A DNA stretch of 15,460 bases, taken from NCBI GenBank assembly GCA_018897415.1, contig JAHIKR010000069.1:1-15460 (forward strand). Direction: 5' to 3'. Source of the stretch: Pseudomonadota bacterium. GTDB lineage: Bacteria > Desulfobacterota > Desulfobacteria > Desulfobacterales > ETH-SRB1. The translations under genes were made by a program, and so were the position numbers. Shown in pieces: positions 1 to 6,090 of this stretch. How positions within the stretch are numbered: position 1 is the first letter of the stretch; every line of letters begins with the position of its first letter. The notes under the pieces are model-generated. The model saw nothing but the letters and a program-made list of their open reading frames with translations, was not told the DNA's origin and did not search any database.

Positions 1-21
1 ACCTTCTTTCTGTGTTCCAAT

Positions 22-64
22 AAAAAAAGCCCCGGAGTTATTCCGGGGCTTACGTATGTTTTTT
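22..64. terminator. Bidirectional rho-independent terminator
   Basis: A perfect 10-bp stem, AAGCCCCGGA at 27-36 with TCCGGGGCTT at 42-51, has a 5-nt loop. On the minus strand it runs straight into seven T (22-28 in complement). On the plus strand a run of six T follows after seven bases (59-64). It would end a plus-strand gene lying left of the window, or a minus-strand transcript starting near 95. Confidence 0.85.
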
Positions 65-84
65 GATTGACAACCGGGATCACT

Positions 85-125
85 ATTGTTCAGTGGACAA
101 TATAGGTTGCAGAAGTCTTTGTCAA
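85..125 (-). promoter_or_regulatory. Possible minus-strand promoter with overlapping dyad
   Basis: Read on the minus strand, TTGACA (125-120) is followed by TATATT (104-99) with a 15-bp spacer, which is shorter than ideal. An odd-length dyad at 85-101, ATTGTTCAGTGGACAAT (7 of 8 arm bases paired), overlaps the start-site region and looks operator-like. The only thing downstream on that strand within the window is the strong terminator at 51-22, so any transcript would be about 70 nt long. This is weak evidence. Confidence 0.25.
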
Positions 126-245
126 ACTTATTCGTAAAATTGTGTAAACAGGGGGAAATCCTATAAACGTGCGGTTGAAAAAATCAGTGTGTCAAAATGA
201 CGATCGGGTTGCCTTATTTTATGAGATATTCATGATGAATATGTG

Positions 246-320
246 TTAACCGTCGGCAGCAAAAGTATAATTCCCTTTAAAAAATTCCTCCACATACCAT
301 TCAAGTTGGCCATCATCAGA
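246..320 (-). pseudogene. 3' remnant of a second PEP-synthase-like gene
   Basis: Read on the minus strand this encodes SDDGQLEWYVEEFFKGNYTF followed by AADG and a stop. It matches the last 24 residues of the large PEP-synthase-like protein at 6220-8808 (SDDGQIDWYVEEFFKGNYTF, then SADR) with conservative and synonymous differences. It is therefore a paralogue or a diverged duplicate and not a fresh copy. Similarity continues about 18 bases past the stop codon in both places (CATGATGAATATGTG), and stops abruptly on the coding side near 320. The first repeat copy begins about 20 bases further on. Only the C-terminal end survives, so no product is expected. Confidence 0.8.
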
Positions 321-340
321 AGGTCTCAATGGGGTCAAAC

Positions 341-467
341 CTTGAATTGTGAATTATAAATTTCTAAAATATATTGAAATGATTATAAAATATGACACAT
401 CAGTATGCAAAAACAATTCGTAAAAAGCTGCGGGAGCTGGCCGGTCTTGCGCATGAGCGCGAATTGA
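341..467 (+). repeat. ~127-bp dispersed repeat, copy 1 (most complete)
   Basis: This copy contains both edges seen in the others. The left edge CTTGAATTGTGAATT is shared with copy 3 and the right edge GCGCGAATTGA with copy 2. It is AT-rich on the left, with TTGAAT (342-347), 17 bp, then TAAAAT (365-370), which resembles a promoter. An ATG at 392 opens a short frame whose first 25 codons (QYAKTIRKKLRELAGLAHER after MTH) are kept in the other copies before the frames diverge. It may be the 5' end of a dispersed gene or a small mobile unit in its own right. It differs from copy 2 at 3 of 113 shared positions. Confidence 0.8.
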
Positions 468-548
468 TCGTAAAACACCCCTGTCTTTTATGATATTTAT
501 TTTTATAATATCCTTGACTTTTCTGACTTATGAGATATCTTCAAGGTT

Positions 549-1883
549 ATGAAACGAGCAATTGACCAGATTCTAAAACAATGGAAAGACAGCCGCGTCA
601 GGCAGCCGCTTCTAATAAGAGGTGCACGGCAAGTTGGAAAGACTTATTCGGTAACTGAATTTGGCAGGACAGCATTTGAAAATACTGTTTCTGTAAATTT
701 TGAAGAACAGCCGGAATTGAGCCGTTGTTTTTCGGACTTTGATCCCAAGGGAATCATTGACCGATTATCCATTCTGACACGCATGACAATCAGCCCCGGA
801 CGCACTTTATTATTTCTGGATGAAATTCAGGAATGCCCGAAGGCTATTACTTCTTTGCGATATTTCCTTGAGAAAATGCCGGAACTTCATGTTATCGGCG
901 CTGGATCGTTGATTGAGTTTGCGTTGCGCGCTGAGGACTTTCGTATGCCTGTCGGCAGTGTGCAAAGTGTATATATGTATCCCATGTCATTTGGAGAATT
1001 CCTGATAGCAGTCGGTGAAGAGAGATTACTGAACTATATTCATACGGTTGATCTGCAAACTGGAATGGAACAGGTTTTTGCAACCAGACTTGAACAGCTA
1101 TTAAGGCAATACCTGTTAGTCGGCGGAATGCCAAGAGTTGTTAATGCCTTTGAAAATAAGGTTTTGATGGAAGAATTACAGAGACTGCAATCCGGGCTTA
1201 TTCGTACTTATACAGATGATTTTGCCAAGTATGCATCAACTTCAAAACATAAATATTTGAAAGAAGTGTATTCCAGTGCGCCACAAATGGCTGGTCGGCG
1301 TTACAAGTATTCGCATGTAAATCCAGGCATCGAAGCTAAATTCCTGAAGGAGGCACTTGGGTTGCTATGCGATGCGCGATGCCTGTCTAAAATATGCCAC
1401 GCATCCGGTGCGGGAGTACCTCTTTTGGCAACTGCCAATGAACGTAAATTCAAAATAGCATTTCTTGATGTCGGTCTTATGCAAAATGCTCTTGGCGTAC
1501 AGAACTCTATTATTCTTGATAACTCTATTATGCAAATCAATGCAGGCAGTATTGCAGAGCAGTATGTCGCTCAAGAGCTGCTTGCCTGTGCGGATCCTTA
1601 TTCTGACCAAAAATTACATTTTTGGGTAAGAGAAGCCCGAGGAAGCTCTGCTGAAGTCGATTTTCTAATAGAAATCGAAGGAATGCCGATACCGGTAGAG
1701 GTGAAGGCTGGCGCGAGGGGTTCACTGAAGAGCATGAGGCTTTTCATTAAAGAATATCCCAAAACACTGCTTGGTGTCCGGTATTCAATGCACGAGTTGT
1801 CATATGTTGATCAAATATTGTCTATTCCACTATACATGATTAGTCAGACACAACGCTTGGTCCGGATGCATTTATTGCCTTGA
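549..1883 (+). CDS. AAA_14/DUF4143 family ATPase
   Basis: This 444-residue protein belongs to the ATP-binding family with an N-terminal AAA_14 domain and a C-terminal DUF4143 domain. Walker A is GARQVGKT at residues 25-32. Walker B is LLFLDEIQECP at 87-97. A sensor-like GAGS lies at 117-120, and the family signature YPMSFGEF follows shortly after. Near the C-terminus, AEVDFLI and IPVEVKAG form the nuclease-like D...ExK pattern often seen at the end of DUF4143. Full family length suggests an intact gene. The cellular role of the family is not settled; many members occur as accessory single genes. The ribosome site is weak (AAGG at 543-546, close to the ATG). A TATAAT at 504-509 may be the -10 box. 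It stands alone between repeat copies 1 and 2, like a cassette. Confidence 0.9.
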   Translation: MKRAIDQILKQWKDSRVRQPLLIRGARQVGKTYSVTEFGRTAFENTVSVNFEEQPELSRCFSDFDPKGIIDRLSILTRMTISPGRTLLFLDEIQECPKAITSLRYFLEKMPELHVIGAGSLIEFALRAEDFRMPVGSVQSVYMYPMSFGEFLIAVGEERLLNYIHTVDLQTGMEQVFATRLEQLLRQYLLVGGMPRVVNAFENKVLMEELQRLQSGLIRTYTDDFAKYASTSKHKYLKEVYSSAPQMAGRRYKYSHVNPGIEAKFLKEALGLLCDARCLSKICHASGAGVPLLATANERKFKIAFLDVGLMQNALGVQNSIILDNSIMQINAGSIAEQYVAQELLACADPYSDQKLHFWVREARGSSAEVDFLIEIEGMPIPVEVKAGARGSLKSMRLFIKEYPKTLLGVRYSMHELSYVDQILSIPLYMISQTQRLVRMHLLP

Positions 1884-1966
1884 AGACAGGCTCCAGGGTG
1901 ACACCAAGGGGACATCCGTGTAGAACGTTCACAATTCCAAAGAAACTATCGGGACATGTATAAAAA

Positions 1967-2079
1967 TATAAATTTCTAAAATATATTGAAATAATTATAA
2001 AATATGACACTTCAGTATGTAAAAACAATTCGTAAAAAGCTGCGGGAGCTGGCCGGTCTTGCGCATGAGCGCGAATTGA
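1967..2079 (+). repeat. ~127-bp dispersed repeat, copy 2 (left end missing)
   Basis: This copy matches copy 1 from position 355 onward with 3 differences in 113 bases, and ends at the same right edge GAATTGA before the sequences diverge. The first ~14 bases of the element, including the promoter-like TTGAAT box, are absent. The short frame starting at the ATG reads MTLQYVKTIRKKLRELAGLA and continues HERELSSA to a stop at 2090. Confidence 0.8.
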
Positions 2080-2135
2080 GCAGTGCATAGTTTAGGTGCA
2101 AAACGTGTCGAAATATGACACGAATCGCTCATGAA

Positions 2136-2342
2136 TTATATATTTTTTCTGATTGCATCTTCAAAGCGTTTAAATCCAGCTCTTGCGTTTTTAAATCCGA
2201 TCCTGCATCTGACACTATCCAAAGTCCCTATACAAGCATCATGTTTTGCCTTGCTCACATCCACTCCAACCAGTAAAAGTCCGTTCTGTTGAATATATTC
2301 TTTACGTTTTTTTTGATTTCTGCCATAATCTTTCAGTCTCAT
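2136..2342 (-). pseudogene. IS110-family transposase, 5' fragment
   Basis: The 68-residue frame carries the start of an IS110-type DEDD transposase: LLVGVDVSKAKHDACIG at residues 23-39, where D28 corresponds to the first catalytic aspartate. Intact members are roughly 300-450 residues, so over three quarters is missing, including the remaining acidic residues and the C-terminal serine domain. The start is real: AAAGGAGGTG stands 5 bases before the ATG. The break lies near 2136, about 55 bp from the right edge of repeat copy 2, with a small hairpin (CGTGTC at 2104-2109 with GACACG at 2117-2122) in between. The remnant should be catalytically dead. Confidence 0.8.
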
Positions 2343-2400
2343 GGGCGCACCTCCTTTATTTTATTGGTTAATTGTTAGATCTTATTTATAAGGAGGAGGT

Positions 2401-2591
2401 ATGCCTAACTCAATAAAAATTCAACTGATCTCTTATACGATGTATAAAATCAACGGCTACAATCCTAAAGACGGAGACTGGTTCTGGGTAAAATATACAC
2501 CCTACACCCAATGGCAAACCTGCCAGCTGCATAGGATGGCCACGGGACCAGGGCGAACAACGACTTCATACTCGTACATGAATTTAGATAG
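2401..2591 (+). pseudogene. Cytochrome P460-like gene, 3' part, two frameshifts
   Basis: The first frame gives MYKINGYNPKDGDWFWVKYT, typical of the C-terminal half of cytochrome P460-like c-type haem proteins. A perfect 7-bp tandem duplication (TACACCC at 2496-2502 and 2503-2509) then shifts the frame. Removing one copy restores NGKPASCIG. A second shift sits at TGGCCAC (2537-2543): without one G the frame reads CIGCHG and continues NNDFILVHEFR to a TAG at 2589-2591. CxxCH is the haem-binding motif. The N-terminal half and any signal peptide are absent. AGGAGG precedes the ATG at 2401, but upstream sequence is the IS110 remnant, so this start is probably a junction artefact. The gene would have been the partner of the membrane protein 25 bp downstream. 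Confidence 0.7.
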
Positions 2592-2615
2592 GATCAATCC
2601 AGCGGGGGTTCTTCC

Positions 2616-3050
2616 ATGCTTTTGCTTTCGATTCATCCAATAATTCAATTTTCAGCTACGCTGCTGGCGTTCTATGTATTCTATCTCGGTGTCCAGCGTT
2701 TTCGATCCCTTCATCTGAAGCACAAAGTCCGTTTTAATTGGAAGCGTCATGTGGCTCTTGGTATGGTTGTTCTTATTACATGGCCGGTGGGGCTCCTCAC
2801 CGGCATTATCTTGGTGCGAACTTACTGGCATGGCTTCCTCATAACCGAAACGCACGGCAAAGTTGCCCTTGCCATGGCACCCTTGATTCTGTTTGGCTTG
2901 TTCTCCGGTTTGTACATGGACCGCGTCAAGAAACGACGAACGCTGCTTCCGTTGATTCATGGCATCAACAATCTTGTAGTCTTGGCCCTTGCGCTGGCCC
3001 AGGTCGTGATTGGTTGGGGTGTTTATAATACTTTCGTCTTGGGGAATTGA
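2616..3050 (+). CDS. Four-helix membrane protein, DUF4079/b561-like
   Basis: This 144-residue protein has four hydrophobic segments at about residues 7-25, 46-67, 83-100 and 116-137. Histidines at the membrane edges (H7, H45, H72, H80, H115) are spaced as in small b-type cytochromes, and the layout resembles DUF4079 proteins, though I could not confirm the family. A role in electron transfer with the broken haem c gene just upstream is inference from position. The start is preceded by GGGGG (2604-2608). Base composition is richer in G+C than in the flanking repeats. A hairpin of 7 bp with 4-nt loop (3069-3086) lies after the stop but lacks a T-run. Confidence 0.65.
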   Translation: MLLLSIHPIIQFSATLLAFYVFYLGVQRFRSLHLKHKVRFNWKRHVALGMVVLITWPVGLLTGIILVRTYWHGFLITETHGKVALAMAPLILFGLFSGLYMDRVKKRRTLLPLIHGINNLVVLALALAQVVIGWGVYNTFVLGN

Positions 3051-3192
3051 CCACCCAGAGGACAACAACCACTTCTGGTGAAGTGGATCACACGGATCAG
3101 ACTATCAGACAGACCGCATAAAGGATACCGGGGAAGGGCGCAGATACCATTAATGAGGCAGATGTGAAGAAGTAGAACAAGGAGAGACGATC

Positions 3193-3393
3193 ATGACAAC
3201 GATCAAGATAAAAGGTATGTCCTGTGGTCACTGTGTTACAGCCGTAACCAAAGTCCTGAAGGAGGTCGGCGCAATCAAAAATGTTAGCGTCGACCTCAAA
3301 AAAGGAGAGGCTACATTTGATGAAGCGGGCCCGGTCGACATGGACACAATCCGGGAAAACATAAAAAAGGCAGGATATGAAGTCGAGTCGTAA
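3193..3393 (+). CDS. copZ: CopZ-like copper chaperone (HMA domain)
   Basis: This 66-residue protein is a single heavy-metal-associated domain. The metal-binding loop GMSCGHC is at residues 8-14, with C11 and C14 as the ligands. This is the form found in copper chaperones that hand Cu(I) to a CopA-type ATPase in the cytosol. The start has a good ribosome site, AAGGAGAG, 7 bases before the ATG. Its last codons overlap the start of a copA remnant by 17 bp, the usual copZ-copA coupling. With copA cut off, the chaperone here has lost its local partner. The specificity for copper over other soft metals is inferred from the motif and the neighbour. Confidence 0.85.
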   Translation: MTTIKIKGMSCGHCVTAVTKVLKEVGAIKNVSVDLKKGEATFDEAGPVDMDTIRENIKKAGYEVES

Positions 3394-3508
3394 GGTCACG
3401 CTCAACATCGGAGGGATGACGTGTGCCACATGCGTCCGCCGTGTTGACCAGGGACTCAAGGGCCTGAAGGGTGGAGTGGGGGCTTGGTGTCATTATCTTG
3501 AATTGTGA
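3377..3508 (+). pseudogene. copA: copA copper-ATPase, 5' fragment
   Basis: A frame opening inside copZ reads MKSSRKVTLNIGGMTCATCV, then RRVDQGLKGLKGG, the first strand, CxxC loop (GMTCATC) and helix of an N-terminal metal-binding domain of a P-type copper ATPase. The normal sequence ends after about 33 codons. From there it runs into unrelated sequence and then repeat copy 3, whose TGA at 3506-3508 stops the frame. The phosphorylation, transport and ATP-binding domains are all missing, so no pump can be made from this locus. Confidence 0.75.
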
Positions 3509-3605
3509 ATTATAAATTTCTAAAATATATTGAAATGATTATAAAATATGACACTTCAGTATGTAAAAACAATTCGTAAAAAGCTGCGGGAGCTGTCAGG
3601 TCTTG
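3497..3605 (+). repeat. ~127-bp dispersed repeat, copy 3 (right end missing)
   Basis: It has the same left edge as copy 1 (CTTGAATTGTGAATT) and follows it closely to GGGAGCTG at 3595, then matches only patchily to 3605 and stops resembling it. About 20 bases at the right end are lost. The promoter-like TTGAAT and TAAAAT boxes are kept. The left edge lies where copA is cut; the right side meets the hsdS remnant. Confidence 0.8.
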
Positions 3606-3628
3606 TCTCTGTTTTTCCTCTGCCGTAG

Positions 3629-3814
3629 TCAGCATATGTGCGACTGTTATCTGTCAAGAACGACAATGCCCGAGTGCTCATAGATATGGAGGAACAGATC
3701 GATCTCCTGGAAAAAAGCATCCTGTCAAAGGCCTTCCGTGGTGAACTTGGCACAAATGATCCCAACTATGAAGAAGCGAATAAAAAACGTAAAGAGAAAA
3801 AAGTCACAGCCTAA
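3629..3814 (+). pseudogene. hsdS: Type I restriction specificity subunit (hsdS), 3' remnant
   Basis: After an in-frame TAG at 3626 the frame reads through DMEEQIDLLEKSILSKAFRG, then ELGTNDPNYEEA, the well-known C-terminal end of HsdS proteins (usual form LEKSILAKAFRGEL..DPND). HsdS chooses the DNA site for the HsdRMS complex through two target-recognition domains, all of which are absent here. No hsdM or hsdR lies nearby. Only about 60 codons remain, cut on the left next to repeat copy 3. It is the end of a restriction gene whose upstream part was lost or replaced. Confidence 0.75.
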
Positions 3815-4184
3815 AGATGACAACTATTTACTGCAGATAGGCAAGGGGGAACGATTGTATAAATTCTATTATTTTCGTCCCATGGCTGGGCGTCGTGAAC
3901 ATTTTGAATATCGAATATTAACAAAAGAAAAGACCAATAGAATGTTTGAAATGGTGAGCTATAATTTCAAGATCGTAAGCGGTGTCCCGCAGAAAAGCTC
4001 TGTCACCAGGGTCCCTGAAATTTCAAAAAGCCAATTAGAGGATATTATTCAAAATGTCGTCAGAAAAACGAATACCGGTCCTGATGAGTTTGAAGAATTG
4101 GACCTTTCTATGTTTTCGACAATAGATGAACAACTTGAATCTCTAAAACAACATGACAGGGTGGATACAATGTATATTATGTAG
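3768..4184 (+). CDS. Hypothetical protein overlapping the hsdS tail
   Basis: I do not recognise this 138-residue protein. The first 20 residues are very basic (KKRIKNVKRKKSQPK), followed by a mixed alpha/beta-like body with GERLYKFYYFRPMAGRREHF and an acidic C-terminal third. No membrane segment or signal peptide is visible. The ATG at 3768 gives a 47-bp overlap with the hsdS tail in another frame; a GTG at 3738 with AAAGG before it is an alternative and would add 10 residues. Such overlap suggests the gene was once the next cistron after hsdS, hence perhaps an accessory of that restriction locus. It converges on the operon at 4299-5945. Confidence 0.55.
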   Translation: MKKRIKNVKRKKSQPKDDNYLLQIGKGERLYKFYYFRPMAGRREHFEYRILTKEKTNRMFEMVSYNFKIVSGVPQKSSVTRVPEISKSQLEDIIQNVVRKTNTGPDEFEELDLSMFSTIDEQLESLKQHDRVDTMYIM

Positions 4185-4298
4185 ATTGGGTGACTTCTTC
4201 GATTCCCATATCGGGGAGTTCATCAGTTTGTCTTGGATAGAATTGTAAAATCTCGATTTAGGCAGGAAATTTTGAAAGGTTTCGATCTTAGGCGCTTT

Positions 4299-4694
4299 TC
4301 ATAGATTGTTTATTAAGTGGAGTTGCGCCTCGGCTGCGAGTTCGATAGCGATCATCTTGTGTTTTGATTTATCTGTTGGCCATCCAATAATATTCGCATG
4401 TCGCGGATGTGGTTCAGTATCTGCTTCAATTTTTAAGTCTTGTTTTAGAATACTTGAAGCGACAATCTCCGCCCGCCCCAATAATTTTTTATTTTGTATT
4501 TCAGCTACATGTAGCAGACCTATTTCATTAATTTGTTGGCAAGTCAGGTCCTTGGTTCGGTATATTGAAACTTCACCATTTTGGTTTGGCATAAAAGCAT
4601 TATGTCTTATTGTTTTATCAGCTCTATACCACTTTTTTTGTAGAATAAAGCGCGCAAGGCATTCTAATGGAGATATTGTATCTTGCAATTTCAT
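4299..4694 (-). CDS. Unknown protein, third gene of three-gene operon
   Basis: This is a 131-residue soluble protein with no function I can name. Visible traits are an N-terminal segment ISPLECLARFILQKKWYRAD, a middle GRAEIVASSIL, and a C-terminal stretch HANIIGWPTDKSKHKMIAIE followed by LAAEAQL. These ordered, motif-like blocks suggest a conserved family and not random reading. Its ATG lies 1 base after the TAG of the preceding gene, so it is almost certainly translationally coupled to it. No terminator is evident after the stop. It ends facing the hypothetical gene at 3768-4184. Confidence 0.7.
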   Translation of the reverse strand: MKLQDTISPLECLARFILQKKWYRADKTIRHNAFMPNQNGEVSIYRTKDLTCQQINEIGLLHVAEIQNKKLLGRAEIVASSILKQDLKIEADTEPHPRHANIIGWPTDKSKHKMIAIELAAEAQLHLINNL

Positions 4695-4695
4695 A

Positions 4696-5286
4696 CTACT
4701 CTATGGGGAACAAGCGCTGAATGCAATGACGAATAATCTCAGGCAATTCATCAGCAAAATATTCAGTCCCATGTATTTTGTTGCTTTTACCAAACAATCC
4801 AGCATAGGTGATGATATTGTTACCACCAACACTAATCACAAATACGGAATACTTTTCCTTATACCATTCAAATGTTATTTCACCATCTGGTTCAGCCGAA
4901 ATGTCGGGCATTGGCGAAGAAGAAGGCATCATTCTTAGCAACTTGCGTGCTTCGGAATATGTTTCACGGGATATCGGCATAGCTCCGTAACCATCCCAGT
5001 TTACTTCTAAACATTCCTCATATACCTTCTCAAGCTCTTCAAGTGCAAGATCAGTCCAATCGATTGTTCCTTTCAAATCTAATGAAACAGTTTTTCCGGC
5101 AACGTTGGCTGTGTTAGAATAAGCCTCTTTTGAGATAGAGAATGTGTTGTTTTTACCATCAATCGTTTGTAATGACAAAAAGCCAGCCAAATCCGTCATA
5201 AAATGACACTTATAATTCCGGCTGCCATTTCCCTCGCCCATGCCAGGATCGTAAGGGATAATGACTGTGCTTAAGGCTTGTTCCAT
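4696..5286 (-). CDS. Unknown protein, second gene of three-gene operon
   Basis: This is a 196-residue soluble protein with no function I can name. The first half is polar. A helix-like segment LALEELEKVYEECLEV leads to NWDGYGAMPIS (96-106), then PDISAEPDGEITFEW (127-141), a hydrophobic strand SVFVISVGG, and YAGLFG followed by HGTEYF. The spacing of glycine, tryptophan and aspartate residues looks conserved. I take the ATG at 5286, whose A is also the last base of the upstream TGA (TGATG), with GGAGG 4 bases before it. A TTG one codon earlier is possible but less likely. The coupling at both ends says the product is made in step with its two neighbours. Confidence 0.7.
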   Translation of the reverse strand: MEQALSTVIIPYDPGMGEGNGSRNYKCHFMTDLAGFLSLQTIDGKNNTFSISKEAYSNTANVAGKTVSLDLKGTIDWTDLALEELEKVYEECLEVNWDGYGAMPISRETYSEARKLLRMMPSSSPMPDISAEPDGEITFEWYKEKYSVFVISVGGNNIITYAGLFGKSNKIHGTEYFADELPEIIRHCIQRLFPIE

Positions 5287-5945
5287 CAATCCTCCAGGTA
5301 TTTCACAAAATTCAAAAACTCGTCACAAAACTGTTCATATCCATCTACTAGTAAGGATAAATTTGACTTATGTTTATCCACTACCATAGCTTCATAGTTA
5401 TAATTGATATTTAAAAAATCTTTTTTTTGCGTAACATTTATGGATCGAGTTAAGCCATGTACGTTTTCAATGTTATAATTTGAACTCATCCACGTTTTAT
5501 CAGCTTTAGTCTGCAATGAACTTTCAATGACATTTATCTTATTAGTGTCAAAGAAATCTAAATAAGTGGTTGGATTGCTGACCTTTTTCGTCAAAGCGTC
5601 AGTTTTGGTTTCCATTTCAGCAAGAAGATCACAGTTGATATTCACTCCAACAGCCTTGAGCGGAGTATAAGGTAGCTTTGCGTAGTAAACATTGAAAATA
5701 CTCAAGACCATTGCTTTAGTAATATCTTCAATTCCTGTTTCCATTATTTGCAATCTATTCATCTCCACTGTGAATTTGAGATTCTGAAATTGAAGATGTC
5801 TAATTACAGGAATATCAGGTGGTGATTGGTCAACGGGTTTCCCCAAATTGAGTTCACATACTGTGTTTAAAAAATCTGGAGAAACTATTGCAGGATTAAA
5901 ACTCCCTAAAGCAACTAAGGTAATAAAATTATATTCTATTTTCAT
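5286..5945 (-). CDS. Unknown protein, first gene of three-gene operon
   Basis: This is a 219-residue protein with no function I can name. There is no signal peptide or membrane helix. The pattern is alternating strands (VIRHLQFQNLKFTVEMNRLQ, YTPLKAVGVNINCDL) and a C-terminal helix (LLVDGYEQFCDEFLNFVKYL). The Y-TPLKAVGVN stretch is faintly like TIGR04255/SecB-like folds, but that is too weak to name. It is the first gene after the promoter at 6039-6011, with about 60 bases of leader. Its TGA overlaps the ATG of the next gene by one base. Confidence 0.65.
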   Translation of the reverse strand: MKIEYNFITLVALGSFNPAIVSPDFLNTVCELNLGKPVDQSPPDIPVIRHLQFQNLKFTVEMNRLQIMETGIEDITKAMVLSIFNVYYAKLPYTPLKAVGVNINCDLLAEMETKTDALTKKVSNPTTYLDFFDTNKINVIESSLQTKADKTWMSSNYNIENVHGLTRSINVTQKKDFLNINYNYEAMVVDKHKSNLSLLVDGYEQFCDEFLNFVKYLED

Positions 5946-6010
5946 AAGACATTATCCCAGAGTTGATTGATTTTTTGCTTATATTTATCTATCGGTTGTT
6001 AAATGAAAAT

Positions 6011-6039
6011 TGTATAGTTTGCGAAAAAAATGCTGTCAA
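6011..6039 (-). promoter_or_regulatory. Sigma70-type promoter of the three-gene operon
   Basis: On the minus strand a perfect TTGACA (6039-6034) is followed after exactly 17 bp by TATACA (6016-6011). The spacer includes a run of seven T. Transcription would start near 6004 and give a leader of about 60 nt before the ATG at 5945. No clear operator was seen. Confidence 0.65.
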
Positions 6040-6090
6040 TATATTTATCATAAGGCCCTTTTGATCAGATTGAAAGCATTATTTTCTTGA

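Noticed and set aside
130..165. Possible end of an IS256-type element
   Set aside because: A short stretch around TGTGTAAACAGG recalls such ends, but there is no transposase remnant or matching inverted end to support it.
1840..2088. 82-codon minus-strand frame across repeat copy 2
   Set aside because: It runs through the non-coding AT-rich part of the repeat and the end of the ATPase gene, with no ribosome site or recognisable family.
2652..3068. 138-codon minus-strand frame
   Set aside because: It is a mirror of the four-helix membrane protein gene, which has credible membrane segments and co-directional neighbours.
3097..3459. 120-codon minus-strand frame
   Set aside because: It is opposite copZ and the copA start, both supported by CxxC motifs.
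4185..4298. Coding remnant between the convergent genes
   Set aside because: Short frames on both strands give no recognisable protein segment.
4306..4938. 210-codon plus-strand frame
   Set aside because: It is antisense to the coupled minus-strand genes at 4299-5286, lacks a ribosome site, and its sequence shows no family pattern.
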